From Cycloclasticus sp. (GTDB taxonomy: Bacteria; Pseudomonadota; Gammaproteobacteria; Methylococcales; Cycloclasticaceae), in the NCBI GenBank assembly GCA_002700385.1, contig PADC01000006.1:434001-498000 (forward strand): DNA of 64,000 bases, in the 5' to 3' direction. The translations under genes and the position numbers were made by a program. The notes under the pieces were generated by a model. That model saw only the letters and a list, made by a program, of their open reading frames with translations, searched no databases and had not been told where the DNA came from. Of this stretch, positions 45,629 through 57,059 are shown one piece after another; position 1 is the stretch's first letter, and every line of letters begins with the position of its first letter.

Positions 45629-46858
45629 ATGAAGAAAATTATAGCAATATCGATCATCACCTTAGCTCTTACCGTAAATGCCGATTCATTCCCTATCCAA
45701 GGGACTCTCATTGACCAACAAAATGCCGAGGAATTTTCAACGTATCTTGATGGCCCTATTTTTGACTTAATATCTAAGGGTTTTCTATCCATTACGGTTG
45801 GCAAACAATTCGATATCACACCCAATACCCGCTTCGAAGAGCTAACAAGAGCTAACAAAGGTACTGTAAATATTGATGCGCAAACTGGGCAATTACTCAA
45901 CTATCAAGACGGTTTGCCGTTTCCTGAAGAGCCGAACATAAATGACCCTCTTGCGGGACTCAAACTAGCTTGGAATATGCGTTATTCATATGGTGGTGAT
46001 TCCTCATTAGTAGACCCTTTCATTTGGGATTACATCAACATGAAATCCGGGAAGGTTGAAAGAACACTGGTCTTTGTGGGCAAAATTTTAAGGTACAAAC
46101 ATCGTCTTTTGATGAAACCTACCCCCAATCTACCCAAAAACCCTGCCAATATATTCAATGGCATCTACCTTCAAGCAAAAGAACCTTTTGATTTAAAAAA
46201 TACGCAATTACTTGTTCACCGCTTAGAAGATGATAGTGCTCGTGAAAGAACGTGGTTATACCTTTCTGTTCAACGCCGAGTTCGCCGATTGCCGGCTGGG
46301 CAAACGACTGATGCCTTTTTAGGTAGTGATATTATGATAGAAGATTTTCTTGGCTACAACGGTCGAATTAATGATATGAAATGGAGCTATTTAGGCACTC
46401 AACAATTATTAGCACCCGTTTACAAACATAACACGACCGTCAAAAATAATAGCGATAAGAACTACCAATTTGGCGACTTTCATGGCCAAGGCAACTGTTT
46501 CCCCAAGGTGCCATGGCAATTGAGAGAATTGCATATTTTGGAAGCAAAACCCAAAACAACCAATCACCCGTTATCAAAACGCATTTTTTATGTAGATGCA
46601 CAAACAAATACCCCTATCGCGGGCCGTCATTATGATAGGAATAACACCATTTGGCGAATAGGCATCAGTGGTTTTTCTCACCCCGATCATCACCTCGAAA
46701 AAAACAAAGGGACCGGGGTCGCCATACCAACACTGATTTCAATGGTTGACGTGGCAGCCAGTCATTGCACCACGTTAAAAATGAAAACAACAATCAACGA
46801 CCGTTCTGTGAAACAAAAAGATTTCACCGTTCAGTCTCTAAGAAGCCGAGGAAGGTAA
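45629..46858 (+). CDS. DUF1329 family outer-membrane lipid-associated protein
   Basis: The 409-residue protein has a signal peptide (1-18, LTVNA) and the family blocks GKLTP-like PNTRFEEL, KLAWNMRYSYGGDS and ARERTWLYLSVQRRVRRLP. The later IMIEDFLGYNGRINDMKW and VYYD-like RIFYVDAQTN also fit. DUF1329 proteins have a LolB-like beta-barrel fold and are often near RND pumps for hydrophobic compounds. AGGTT-type RBS before ATG is weak. It is alone, opposite rsmI, which begins 864 bases beyond its end on the minus strand. Confidence 0.85.
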   Translation: MKKIIAISIITLALTVNADSFPIQGTLIDQQNAEEFSTYLDGPIFDLISKGFLSITVGKQFDITPNTRFEELTRANKGTVNIDAQTGQLLNYQDGLPFPEEPNINDPLAGLKLAWNMRYSYGGDSSLVDPFIWDYINMKSGKVERTLVFVGKILRYKHRLLMKPTPNLPKNPANIFNGIYLQAKEPFDLKNTQLLVHRLEDDSARERTWLYLSVQRRVRRLPAGQTTDAFLGSDIMIEDFLGYNGRINDMKWSYLGTQQLLAPVYKHNTTVKNNSDKNYQFGDFHGQGNCFPKVPWQLRELHILEAKPKTTNHPLSKRIFYVDAQTNTPIAGRHYDRNNTIWRIGISGFSHPDHHLEKNKGTGVAIPTLISMVDVAASHCTTLKMKTTINDRSVKQKDFTVQSLRSRGR

Positions 46859-46864
46859 TCATAA

Positions 46865-47722
46865 TTAACGTTCGCTATTAAGCTCCAACGCGGCCTTATA
46901 TAGCGCTTTTTTCGCTTGTCCGGTTAATTGTACCGCCAGCTTGACGGCTGTTTTTAAGGAACATTCTGCTAATAAGATATTCAAAGTCTCCATATCTTCA
47001 TCGGACAAACCGTCGCGTTTTTGCTGCTTCTTATCAACACCTTCTATCAACACAACAAATTCACCACGTTGCATGTTTTTATCGGCAGTAACCCGTTGAT
47101 GCGTTTCTAAAACCGTTCCCGTTACAATGGTCTCGTAGGTTTTGGTTAGCTCACGCGCTATAGACACCTTATGATCGGCACCATAAATCGCTAACACATC
47201 GTCCATACACTTCACTATCCGATGACTCGATTCATAAAATATAAGCGTTCCTTGACGGCTTTTATACGCTTCAAATATCGCTGTCCTTGCATGAGATGTT
47301 CTTGGTAAAAACCCCTCAAACATAAAGCGATCTGCTGCTAACCCCGAAGCACTCAGTGCCGCAATAAGGGCACACGCACCCGGAATGGGTACAACCTCAA
47401 ACCCTGCCTGTTTGGCAGACTCAACCAAGGTATACCCGGGATCATTAATCAATGGCGTACCCGCATCTGATATCAGTGCAACTGACTCTCCAGACGCTAA
47501 TTTTTTCAATAAAGCGGCTTGTTTACTTTGTTCATTATGTTCGTGGTAAGCCAACATTGGCGTTTGTATTGAATAATGATTCATTAATACTTTGCTGTTT
47601 CGCGTATCCTCAGCAGCAATCAGGTTAACCCTTTTTAACACGTCCAGGGCACGTAAGCTAATATCGGCCAAGTTTCCAATAGGCGTAGCAACGATATAAA
47701 GTGTGCCTTTATCGTTTGACAT
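46865..47722 (-). CDS. rsmI: 16S rRNA (cytidine-2'-O) methyltransferase RsmI
   Basis: RsmI methylates the 2'-O of C1402 in 16S rRNA. The 285-residue protein has the N-terminal GTLYIVATPIGNLADISLRA, then LIAAEDTRNSKVL, ALISDAGTPLINDPGY and the C-terminal RGEFVVLIEG. These are the RsmI/TP-methylase blocks. It is divergent from lpoA with 71 bases between, the same gene arrangement as in E. coli (yraL/yraM). Confidence 0.97.
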   Translation of the reverse strand: MSNDKGTLYIVATPIGNLADISLRALDVLKRVNLIAAEDTRNSKVLMNHYSIQTPMLAYHEHNEQSKQAALLKKLASGESVALISDAGTPLINDPGYTLVESAKQAGFEVVPIPGACALIAALSASGLAADRFMFEGFLPRTSHARTAIFEAYKSRQGTLIFYESSHRIVKCMDDVLAIYGADHKVSIARELTKTYETIVTGTVLETHQRVTADKNMQRGEFVVLIEGVDKKQQKRDGLSDEDMETLNILLAECSLKTAVKLAVQLTGQAKKALYKAALELNSER

Positions 47723-47793
47723 CGTTACCCTCGAAAAAGATACTAAACACTGATTTGATCATTTTTTAATTTTGCCGTCATAGCCGTTCATTT

Positions 47794-49736
47794 ATGAGTC
47801 ATTACAAAAAGTATTTAGCTTCACCTGTACAGCTCGCCATTATAGCTTTTAGTACATTATTTTTAATCAATTGCACCAGTATTCAACGCATCGATACCGC
47901 AGTGGATGAACAGTCTAACTCATTGGCAATACAAGCCCAAGAAGCTTTATCGGCGCAACAGTTTTCTTTAGCCGCACAACTTTATGTACAACTCGCTGAT
48001 AGTCATCACGCTCCACTGAAAGATCAATACACTATTTCAGCTATCCAGGCTTTTTTAAAAGCTAACGATTTATCGAACGCCAACACGCTGATCAATTCGT
48101 TAAAAAATCGATCGTCGCAGTTATCAACGGAAATTAAATTAACGCTCGCTGACATATTGCTTACACAGGGCAAAGCTGAACGTGCTATTGAATTGATCAT
48201 GAGCATTAACGAAAGTAACTTACCCTCCCAACAACGTATCAATTTACATACTTTGGCCAGCTCCGCTTTTTCCCAAGCGGGCAACTTAATTGAAAGCGCT
48301 CGTGAGCGTATTATATTAAACACACTCATCAATCAACCCAGTGAAAAACTTAAAAATCAAACAAAACTGCTTGATACGCTCTCTCTCATTCCAGAGCATG
48401 CATTAACGTTTTTAAAACCAACCGCTGATAGAGAGCTGGCCGGTTGGATCGATTTAGCCCTCTTAGCGAAACGACAATCCGTCTTCAATCCACACAGCCC
48501 CGAGGTGGATTTATGGAAACAACAATACCCCCAGCACGCGGCCAACAGTTCGTTTCTTTCCATGATGGCCACACAAGCACAACAACACTTTAAAACAGCC
48601 CATAAAGTAGGTGTTTTCCTGCCTACTCAAGGGCCTTTTGCTCAAGCTGCTTTCAGTATTAGGAAAGGCATCACGGCAGCAGCCTACTCATTAGCCCATA
48701 GATGGCCCATGAATATTGTTTTTTATGACACCTCTGCCTCATCCATCGACAGCTTATACCAGCAAGCACTTAACGATGGGGTTAATGTCATTATTGGCCC
48801 TTTAGAAAAAGCCAACATCGCCTCGATTACGAACTTGGTTGACCTGCCCATCCCAATTATTGGACTCAACAAAAACGGCTATCATCGCAATGAGCACTAT
48901 TATGAGTTTTCATTATCACCGGAAGAAGATGTCACTCAAATACTAAACCTCGCTTGGTTAAAAGGGCATGAAAAAGCCCTTATCCTGACGCCTCAATCGA
49001 ACAGCGGTGAACGCTTAGCTCGACATTTTTCAACTATTTGGCAACAACTTGGTGGAGAAGTTCTTGGCGTTCAAACATACCCCGTTAAACAAGCGGATTA
49101 CTCATCGCCTATCAAGAGTCTTTTACAAATTGATGATAGTATCCATCGGTTTAAACAACTCCGACAACGTCTTAATTTAAACATTAAATTTGAAGAAAGA
49201 CGTCGTCACGATGCCGACTTTATTTTCTTAGTGGCAGATCCGCGTGAAGGTCGATTAATCAAACCTCAGTTACGCTTTCATCGAGCATCGAAACTTGCTG
49301 TTTTCAGCACCTCTAAAATTTATGAAGGTGAGCTCAACAAAGTGGCCAATCGTGATTTAGACGGTATCTTCTTCTGCGATATGCCCTGGCTTATTGATAC
49401 CCATCAAGCCCAAAACGACCCATTGACCGAGGCTCTATCATTGTGGAAAAACACGCGAGGACTGCATCGACGTTTAACCGCTTTTGGCTATGATGCGTAC
49501 CAACTTATTCCTCGATTAACGTATTTAAAAACCAGCCGCCATGCTCGCTACGATGGTAAAACGGGTATTCTTTCAATGAAAAATAATGTGATTAATCGAC
49601 AATTAAATTGTGGCCAATTCAAGGCTGGCAACATCAAGCCTCTTGGTCTTGCCCCTCATCTTGAAAAAACAATAAACCTGTTGCCAACAGAACCCACCCG
49701 TCAAGACAATCTAAATACAAATACTTCGCCTCTCTA

Positions 49737-49737
<1 letters not shown>
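47794..49737 (+). CDS. lpoA: LpoA, outer-membrane lipoprotein activator of PBP1A
   Basis: LpoA activates the peptidoglycan synthase PBP1A from the outer membrane. The 647-residue protein has a lipobox LINC (Cys27) and an N-terminal TPR-like helical domain (to about 250). A C-terminal periplasmic-binding-fold domain follows (VGVFLPTQGPFAQAAFSIRKG; the last part has FGYDAYQLIPRL). The order lpoA-yraN-diaA-dolP is conserved in gammaproteobacteria. The ends overlap yraN by 1 base (TAATG). Confidence 0.94.
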
Positions 49738-50688
<951 letters not shown>

Positions 50689-50693
50689 ACCAC

Positions 50694-51281
50694 ATGTTTC
50701 CTAATAAAACTTTTATTTTAACAACTTTATTATCAATTTTTTTGTTATCCGGTTGCGCTGCCGTTGCTGTTGGTACTGCTGCCACAGGTGTTGCTGTTGT
50801 TCACGACAGACGAAGCACCGGCACCATCATTGATGACCAGACTATCGAGCTCAAAGCGTTGAAAATTCTATACTCTGTCGATAACATCCGTATTAACTCA
50901 CACGTGAATGCCACTAGTTATAACGGTATTTTACTGCTCACAGGTGAGGCGCCCACCGACAGCCTTCGAAGTGATATAACGAACCGACTCCGTAAAATTC
51001 CTAACGTTCGCAAAGTGCACAACGAGATTCTAATTGCTGCACCTAGCTCCCTCATGTCACGCAGTAGTGATGCGCTCATAACAAGTAAAGCCAAAGTTGC
51101 TCTATTTGAATTGAACAAAATAAAAGGTTTTGACCCAACCCGCGTCAAAATCACCTCTGAAAATGGTGTTGTTTACCTGTTGGGTTTATTAAAACAACAT
51201 GAAGTAACGCCTGTTGTTGAAACAATTAGACGAGTGGGTGGCGTTCAACGCGTTGTAAAGTTATTTGAGATAATCAACTAA
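50694..51281 (+). CDS. dolP: BON-domain outer-membrane lipoprotein DolP (YraP)
   Basis: The 195-residue lipoprotein has a lipobox LSGC (Cys21) and two BON domains (about 46-113 and 120-192), each with a VNGILLLTGE/VVYLLGL-like strand. DolP binds anionic phospholipids at division sites and supports BAM. It starts 5 bases after diaA and ends one base over the next ATG. Confidence 0.92.
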   Translation: MFPNKTFILTTLLSIFLLSGCAAVAVGTAATGVAVVHDRRSTGTIIDDQTIELKALKILYSVDNIRINSHVNATSYNGILLLTGEAPTDSLRSDITNRLRKIPNVRKVHNEILIAAPSSLMSRSSDALITSKAKVALFELNKIKGFDPTRVKITSENGVVYLLGLLKQHEVTPVVETIRRVGGVQRVVKLFEIIN

Positions 51282-52687
51282 TGCCAGATAACCTTGACGA
51301 TTTCATACAACAACTCAAACGGCTGTATAACGATAAATCGTTATTCTTAGATCCTGCTGACTGCTGGACTTATGGCTATGATAATAGTCGTCGACACAAA
51401 GAACCCCTTGCCGTTGTGTTTCCTGTATCCCACCAGCAAATCGTTGAAACAGTCCAGCTGTGTAACACGTATCAAATCGCCATCACTGCTCGAGGTAGCG
51501 GCACAGGCACTACAGGGGCCAGCGTTCCGTCTCATCATGCCATTATTTTATCCACCCAGAAAATGGATAAAATCATTAACATAGACCCAGATAATCGCAC
51601 CATGGTCGTTGAACCTGGCGTCACTAACCAGGCCATTCAACAAGCCGCTGGTGATGTTGGTTTTTTCTGGCCTCCGGACCCAACCAGTTCAAGCATCTGC
51701 ACACTGGGTGGCAACCTGGCCTATAATTCTGCTGGGCCACGAGCCGTTAAGTATGGTACGCCGCGTGAAAACACCCTCGGGCTGACCTGCATCATGGGGG
51801 ATGGAAAAACGCTCAAAACGGGTACGTATACTACCAAAAGCGTTGTCGGTTATGACTTAACCCGACTGATCATTGGATCAGAAGGCACTTTGGCAATTAT
51901 TAGTCAAGCTACCTTAAAATTAACCCCCTTAGCAGAAGCAAAACGCACCCTGCAAGCAACTTACCAATCGATACAAGCTGCGGCCAATGCCATTGCACGC
52001 ATTATGGCTCAGCCTATCACACCTTGCGCCCTGGAGTTTATGGATGGTACAGCCATTTCGCTGGTTAAAGACCAGGCAAAACTTGATTTACCGGATCAAG
52101 CGCAAGCTTTACTGATGATTGAAGTAGATGGCGATCAGTCTGGACTCGATAACATAGCAAATAAAATTGCTACCAGCGCCTCTGTTGACGGCCTCATTAG
52201 TATTCATCTTGCAGAGACTGACGAACAGGTTAAACAACTTTGGGCTGCGCGAAAAGCGCTTTCTCCTTCCCTTCGAAAAGTGGCGCCAAAAAAAATTAAT
52301 GAAGACGTTGTTGTTCCGGTTAGCAATATTCCTCAATTGATTGATGGGCTTCAGGCTTTATCTAAACAATACCAAATCCCGATTATTAATTTTGGTCATG
52401 CGGGTAATGGTAATATCCATGTTAACCTCTTGGTACAACTTGATCAGCTGGATATCGCTAACAGCTGCTTAGCCGATGTTTTTCAATTAGTTATAAAACT
52501 CAACGGCAGTTTATCAGGTGAACATGGGATAGGGCTTGAAAAACGTGACTATATCAACCTAGAGTTGGACAATACAGCCATAGATATAATGAAAAAAATT
52601 AAACAGCAGTTTGATCCTCTGGGTATATTAAACCCCGACAAAGTCTTTCCACTCACTGAAAAAAACGCTTGTCAAACAGGGTCATAA
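51281..52687 (+). CDS. FAD-binding 2-hydroxyacid oxidase/dehydrogenase (GlcD/D-LDH-like)
   Basis: The 468-residue flavoprotein has the PCMH FAD-binding domain (ITARGSGTGTTGASVP, VEPGVTNQAIQQAA, TLGGNLAYNSAG and IGSEGTLAIIS). The C-terminal FAD-oxidase domain shows FGHAGNGNIHVNLL and LSGEHGIGLEKRDYI. The family oxidises D-lactate, glycolate or D-2-hydroxyglutarate and passes electrons to cytochrome or quinone; the exact substrate is not readable. It is coupled to dolP by TAATG, unusual as a neighbour. Confidence 0.88.
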   Translation: MPDNLDDFIQQLKRLYNDKSLFLDPADCWTYGYDNSRRHKEPLAVVFPVSHQQIVETVQLCNTYQIAITARGSGTGTTGASVPSHHAIILSTQKMDKIINIDPDNRTMVVEPGVTNQAIQQAAGDVGFFWPPDPTSSSICTLGGNLAYNSAGPRAVKYGTPRENTLGLTCIMGDGKTLKTGTYTTKSVVGYDLTRLIIGSEGTLAIISQATLKLTPLAEAKRTLQATYQSIQAAANAIARIMAQPITPCALEFMDGTAISLVKDQAKLDLPDQAQALLMIEVDGDQSGLDNIANKIATSASVDGLISIHLAETDEQVKQLWAARKALSPSLRKVAPKKINEDVVVPVSNIPQLIDGLQALSKQYQIPIINFGHAGNGNIHVNLLVQLDQLDIANSCLADVFQLVIKLNGSLSGEHGIGLEKRDYINLELDNTAIDIMKKIKQQFDPLGILNPDKVFPLTEKNACQTGS

Positions 52688-52732
52688 CACCGTACTCTTC
52701 GTTTTAACTCACTGACATGTTAGAGGTTCTGT

Positions 52733-53179
52733 ATGACAACGTATCAACATATTCTTGTCGCTCTTGATCTTGGCAATTCATCCTCACTCGTTTTAGAAAA
52801 AGCACACCAACTAGCCCAACAAAATCAGGCCAAATTGACGGCTATCCATGTGATAGAACCTCTTATCGAATCTTCATATTTAGCCTTTGATGGCACTATT
52901 TCAACTGATTTATTGCCTATCCAAGAAGAAGTAGAAGCCAACGCCAAGGCTAAATTAAAAAAAATAACGCGTACTATTGAGCTGCCTGAAGAAAACCAAT
53001 TAATTGAGTTAGGACGTCCCGCTGAAACCATTCACCACATTAGCAAGCAACTCCCTGCCGATCTCGTTGTCATTGGCAGTCATGGGCGCCACGGACTTGG
53101 CTTATTGTTAGGGTCAACCGCTAATGCTGTGCTGCATGGAGCAAACTGTAATGTCTTGGCTGTCAGAGTAGAAGACTAA
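52733..53179 (+). CDS. universal stress protein A family
   Basis: The 148-residue protein has an N-terminal HILVALDLGNSS and the C-terminal ATP-binding signature IGSHGRHGLGLLLGSTANAVLHG then CNVLAVR. The G-2x-G-9x-G(S/T) spacing supports ATP binding, as in UspFG/MJ0577. It lies 45 bases after the FAD oxidase and may share its transcript. It ends one base from the convergent nadC. Confidence 0.93.
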   Translation: MTTYQHILVALDLGNSSSLVLEKAHQLAQQNQAKLTAIHVIEPLIESSYLAFDGTISTDLLPIQEEVEANAKAKLKKITRTIELPEENQLIELGRPAETIHHISKQLPADLVVIGSHGRHGLGLLLGSTANAVLHGANCNVLAVRVED

Positions 53180-53180
53180 A

Positions 53181-54017
53181 TCAGGCCTCTAAATTAACAC
53201 GCATAGACAAGTCTACGGCCTGAATATTTTTTGTTAATGCGCCAACAGAAATAAAATCTACACCTGTTTTCGCAATATCTCGAATTGTTGATAGACTGAC
53301 GTTTCCTGAAGCCTCAAGTTTTGCCACGCCTCTGTTCAACTCAACGGCTTCTTTTAATTGTTCCAAAGTGAAATTATCCAGTAATAAGATATCCGCTTGT
53401 GCATCAAGAGCTTGCTTTACTTCATCTAGGTTTTCAACTTCCACTTCAACCTCAACCGTTGTGCTAATCTGACGAGCAGCAGCCACAGCTTTTGCAATCG
53501 AACCTGATGCCATAATATGGTTTTCTTTTATTAAAATACCATCATACAGTCCGACTCGATGATTGGTACCACCACCGCATCGAACCGCATACTTTTGCGC
53601 TAAGCGCAGCCCAGGGATTGTCTTACGTGTATCTAAGACCACGGAGTCTGTCCCTTCTAACGCTTTAGCATATTGATTCGCTAACGAGGCCGTGGCCGAT
53701 AAGGTTTGTAACATATTTAACGCCGCTCTTTCGCCCGTTAATAATGCACGAGCAGAACCGGATAAATAACATAGCACATCGCCTGAAAAAGCTTGCTCAC
53801 CCTCTTCAAATTGCCAATCAATTACAATATCAGCATCTAATTTTTTAAAAACGGCATTTACCCATGCTTGGCCACAAACCAAAGTCGCTTCTCGCGTAAC
53901 AATGGTCGCCTTCGCTAATTTTTCTTCGGGAATAACAAGTGCTGTTAAGTCACCTTGTCCAACATCTTCTGCCAAAAAGCGACGAACATCTTCATCTATT
54001 ATGTTTGTATCAAGCAT
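53181..54017 (-). CDS. nadC: nicotinate-nucleotide pyrophosphorylase (quinolinate phosphoribosyltransferase)
   Basis: NadC makes nicotinate mononucleotide from quinolinate and PRPP in NAD synthesis. The 278-residue protein has the N-terminal helical/beta half, DTRKTIPGLRLAQKYAVRCGGGTNHRVGLYDGILIKENHI (split here across the conserved RCGGG.NHR block) and the barrel end GNVSLSTIRDIAKTGVDFISVGALTK. The length is normal. It is alone on its strand, between uspA and the DUF1631 terminator. Confidence 0.97.
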   Translation of the reverse strand: MLDTNIIDEDVRRFLAEDVGQGDLTALVIPEEKLAKATIVTREATLVCGQAWVNAVFKKLDADIVIDWQFEEGEQAFSGDVLCYLSGSARALLTGERAALNMLQTLSATASLANQYAKALEGTDSVVLDTRKTIPGLRLAQKYAVRCGGGTNHRVGLYDGILIKENHIMASGSIAKAVAAARQISTTVEVEVEVENLDEVKQALDAQADILLLDNFTLEQLKEAVELNRGVAKLEASGNVSLSTIRDIAKTGVDFISVGALTKNIQAVDLSMRVNLEA

Positions 54018-54065
54018 GAATTATTTTTTACCTTCCGATTCAATGGATCCTTCACCCAAGGGGCA

Positions 54066-54087
54066 TAAAAAAACCTCCTTTCGGAGG
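54066..54087 (-). terminator. intrinsic terminator of the DUF1631 gene
   Basis: The stem CCTCC/GGAGG (54074-54078 with 54083-54087) with a TTTC loop (GAAA on the transcript) is followed on the minus strand by a run of seven or eight U. It is 38 bases after the DUF1631 stop and separates it from nadC. Confidence 0.85.
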
Positions 54088-54124
54088 CTCCTTATTATCA
54101 CATAAATCAAAGGGGATAAAAATA

Positions 54125-56407
54125 TTATGCTAAACTTGTCTCCGCATTCGCTGGGGCCATCATTTTTTTCATGCCCTCTAACACTCTTTCTACTAACGGT
54201 GTTTTTTCCTGCCCGATAACGCTCATTCTTTTTTGCCTTAGTTCTTCCGCTAAATCACCAAGACTAATATCTAACGCTTTACCACCAAAATTATTGACAA
54301 ACAAACAGCGCATCGTGACAGAGCTTTTCCATGACAATTTAGCACGTAACGAATCGCCCTCCTCATTTGTATACTCCACCCAATCACCTACACCCATGTT
54401 ATTAGCACGCTCACTGTATTTGTCCTTGGGCATTTGAGCGACTTCATTTTCAACCTCGTTTAATAAATCCACTTCTAAACTATCTGACAATTCTTCATCA
54501 AATTCCACTAAGATAACTTCTTCAGCAACGGGGATCTCTTCATTTTCATCCGTTCCCATTGCCAATATTCGCCTGTGCCAAGCTTCCAATTCTTTAAAAA
54601 AAGGCGCGAATTGGTGAAAGTCGTACGAAATATTCTCCAACCCAATTTTGATATCTTTCAATAACCTGGATAAATCCTCAATCGTTTCAAGTCTTGCTGT
54701 TTCATCTATCGGAGCCACAACACTTGTTATCAAACGTTCCATCGCGCCTATACACACCCGTGTTTCTTCAGGCTCCTTCTCGCGCCTTAATAGAGCTAAA
54801 ACTAAAACATCCTTCCAAGCATCATCTAAAAAAAACTGAACAAATTCAGGTATGGCTTTACCTTTCAACCTTAATGCAATTTCATAGGCCGCTTGACGTT
54901 TTGTTAATTCTAATTGTTCCGTACTTTTTGTTACCTTACGAGACCGTTCTTCGATCACATCAATTTGGTGTTGCTGCTGTTCCATGAACAGATTAAATTC
55001 TTCTAACAACTCTGCAAAAAAGTCAATATCATTGTCAAATTCCAATAAAACTCGTGCCACCAATTCTTCCATTTTGTCAAAAACAGCACTTTTAATTTGA
55101 TAATTTGTCTCACTGACACCTAAACCAGCCTGCGACAACGCATTTAGAAATTGCCTAGCCGGATGGCTTTTTCTTGCAAAAAATTCCTTATCTAACATGG
55201 CCACTTTCAAGATAGGTATTTGCAATTGAGCAATCATCGCTCGAACAACATCTGGTAAATGTCGATCTTGCAAAATAACATCAAAAAACATCGCAACCAC
55301 ATCAATCAGCGTATCGTCTTGTTCTGAATACGGCTGGCGTTGGCCATTTACTTGAACTTTTGAGCCCATTTGTAAACGCACACTTTCTTTGGTATCAACA
55401 CCCTGATCTGCCCCCTCTTTTTGCAGGTCTGTCAGCGTATTAATCAATTCTATTGTTGGTAATTGCTCTCCAGCAACAGTCAAACCTTCTGAGCTTACCT
55501 TATCCCCACCTTGGGAACGATATACCTTTGCCATTTCAAGCAGACCTGTGTATACCGTCTGATCAATCTCACCCATTGACATCATAGGACGTTGCGCATA
55601 ATGCCCAACGGCCGCTGTATTTGTAGTCGCATTCGGATTCTGAGTCGCCATGGAATCATGCGTTGGATACGGCTCCTCTGAGCCAGAGACTACATTCTCC
55701 TTTTTAACTTTAGGTTTAGGTAGTTTTGGCACAATTTTAGCTTGAACGAACAACTTGTTAATTTCTTCAAGCTGATCACCAAGATTTTCTAAAATTTCTT
55801 GCGCAAATGAGTCAATTAAGACTTTTCGGGCACCTGTTGAAAAGGCTTCTTCTTCAACTAAGTTAATATAAATATGAAGTAACGCACTTGGACTAAATGG
55901 GTTTTCTCTTGCCGGTAAATACTGACCGCCGGAAATAAATTCAACTCTACATTGCAAAGCATATAAAACATCTTCCAACCGACTTTCACAATCCGCGACA
56001 TATTCATCGAGTTCCAATTGGTTTTCAATTTCTTCGAGTTCTAATAATTCTAAATTTGACCAATCCTTATCATCATTTGCTTTCAGTCTTTTTTTATTTT
56101 CACCCAGACTCGAAATATTTTTAATGGCCTTATCCAGATACGCCGATGAAATAGACTGGGGTGTATTGTTTTTGAGTAATTTTATATCACTTGTTACACT
56201 CTCTATTAACTTCTGATCGGCGGCATCAAACATTTGCTGTTCAATTTTTTCAAAATGGCTTGCAAGCGCTTTTTGCAAATAGTTTTTCAATAAACTGGCC
56301 GCTGAATTTAAAACTCTACGTTTATCTGTTGACATAGTATTCCTCGACGCTTGGTCGTTACCTTGTCGAATGGGAACAACTTTTGTTTGTGCACTGTTCA
56401 TCATCAA
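54125..56407 (-). CDS. DUF1631 family protein
   Basis: The 760-residue cytoplasmic protein is mostly charged helices. It contains the DUF1631 blocks DVVAMFFDVILQDRHLPDVVRAMIAQLQIPILKVAMLD (split), FFARKSHPARQFLNALSQAG and FNLFMEQQQHQIDVIEERS. A PilZ-like C-terminal segment (about 670-740, GDWVEYTNEEGDSLRAKLSW then MRCLFVNNFGGKALDI) may bind c-di-GMP or be degenerate; the RxxxR motif is not clear. The function is unknown. It is divergent from ampD. Confidence 0.85.
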   Translation of the reverse strand: MMMNSAQTKVVPIRQGNDQASRNTMSTDKRRVLNSAASLLKNYLQKALASHFEKIEQQMFDAADQKLIESVTSDIKLLKNNTPQSISSAYLDKAIKNISSLGENKKRLKANDDKDWSNLELLELEEIENQLELDEYVADCESRLEDVLYALQCRVEFISGGQYLPARENPFSPSALLHIYINLVEEEAFSTGARKVLIDSFAQEILENLGDQLEEINKLFVQAKIVPKLPKPKVKKENVVSGSEEPYPTHDSMATQNPNATTNTAAVGHYAQRPMMSMGEIDQTVYTGLLEMAKVYRSQGGDKVSSEGLTVAGEQLPTIELINTLTDLQKEGADQGVDTKESVRLQMGSKVQVNGQRQPYSEQDDTLIDVVAMFFDVILQDRHLPDVVRAMIAQLQIPILKVAMLDKEFFARKSHPARQFLNALSQAGLGVSETNYQIKSAVFDKMEELVARVLLEFDNDIDFFAELLEEFNLFMEQQQHQIDVIEERSRKVTKSTEQLELTKRQAAYEIALRLKGKAIPEFVQFFLDDAWKDVLVLALLRREKEPEETRVCIGAMERLITSVVAPIDETARLETIEDLSRLLKDIKIGLENISYDFHQFAPFFKELEAWHRRILAMGTDENEEIPVAEEVILVEFDEELSDSLEVDLLNEVENEVAQMPKDKYSERANNMGVGDWVEYTNEEGDSLRAKLSWKSSVTMRCLFVNNFGGKALDISLGDLAEELRQKRMSVIGQEKTPLVERVLEGMKKMMAPANAETSLA

Positions 56408-56495
56408 AGATTCGTTTTATCTACTTGTTGTATAGAGTATAGTCAGGTGATAAATAAAGTTGTGCGCTAGAGCACACATTTACCTACTACTCAAA

Positions 56496-57059
56496 ATGAC
56501 CAATCCATCGATAACAATTCAACAAGGCTTGCTGTCAAACGCCACCTTTAAAGCATCCCCTAATAAAAACTCGCGCCCAAACTCTGATGATATCCGGCTC
56601 ATTATCCTTCATGGAATTAGTCTGCCCCCTGATCAATTTGGCGGGTCCTGGATTGACGATTTTTTCCTGAACAATTTAGATCCAGATCAGCACCCTTATT
56701 TTCAAGAAATCTATCAATTGAAAGTTTCATCCCACTTATTAATTCGGCGTGACGGAAGCCTGATTCAATACGTCCCCTTCCACGAACGGGCTTGGCATGC
56801 GGGATTATCAACCTATAAAAACGAAGAGAACTGTAACGATTTTTCTATTGGTATAGAACTGGAAGGGGCCGATCAGATTCCCTATACCGATGAGCAATAT
56901 CAACAACTCATGGTATGTTGCACATCTCTTATCGAGCACTACCCCGGTCTTTCTAAAAACACCATAGTGGGACATTGCGATGTGTCCCCGGGTCGAAAAA
57001 CCGACCCAGGTAAAAGTTTTGACTGGTTAAGGTTTAGAGCTTCGTTGAGTGCCTTTTGA
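56496..57059 (+). CDS. ampD: 1,6-anhydro-N-acetylmuramyl-L-alanine amidase AmpD
   Basis: AmpD cuts the peptide from anhydro-muropeptides in the cytoplasm for recycling. With ATG at 56496 the protein has 187 residues. It contains LIILHGISLPP (zinc His), IGIELEGAD (catalytic Glu) and IVGHCDVSPGRKTDPG (zinc His and Asp). All AmpD catalytic residues are present. An upstream in-frame TTG (56460) would add 12 residues without family support. It overlaps lspA by 33 bases at the 3' end. Confidence 0.95.
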   Translation: MTNPSITIQQGLLSNATFKASPNKNSRPNSDDIRLIILHGISLPPDQFGGSWIDDFFLNNLDPDQHPYFQEIYQLKVSSHLLIRRDGSLIQYVPFHERAWHAGLSTYKNEENCNDFSIGIELEGADQIPYTDEQYQQLMVCCTSLIEHYPGLSKNTIVGHCDVSPGRKTDPGKSFDWLRFRASLSAF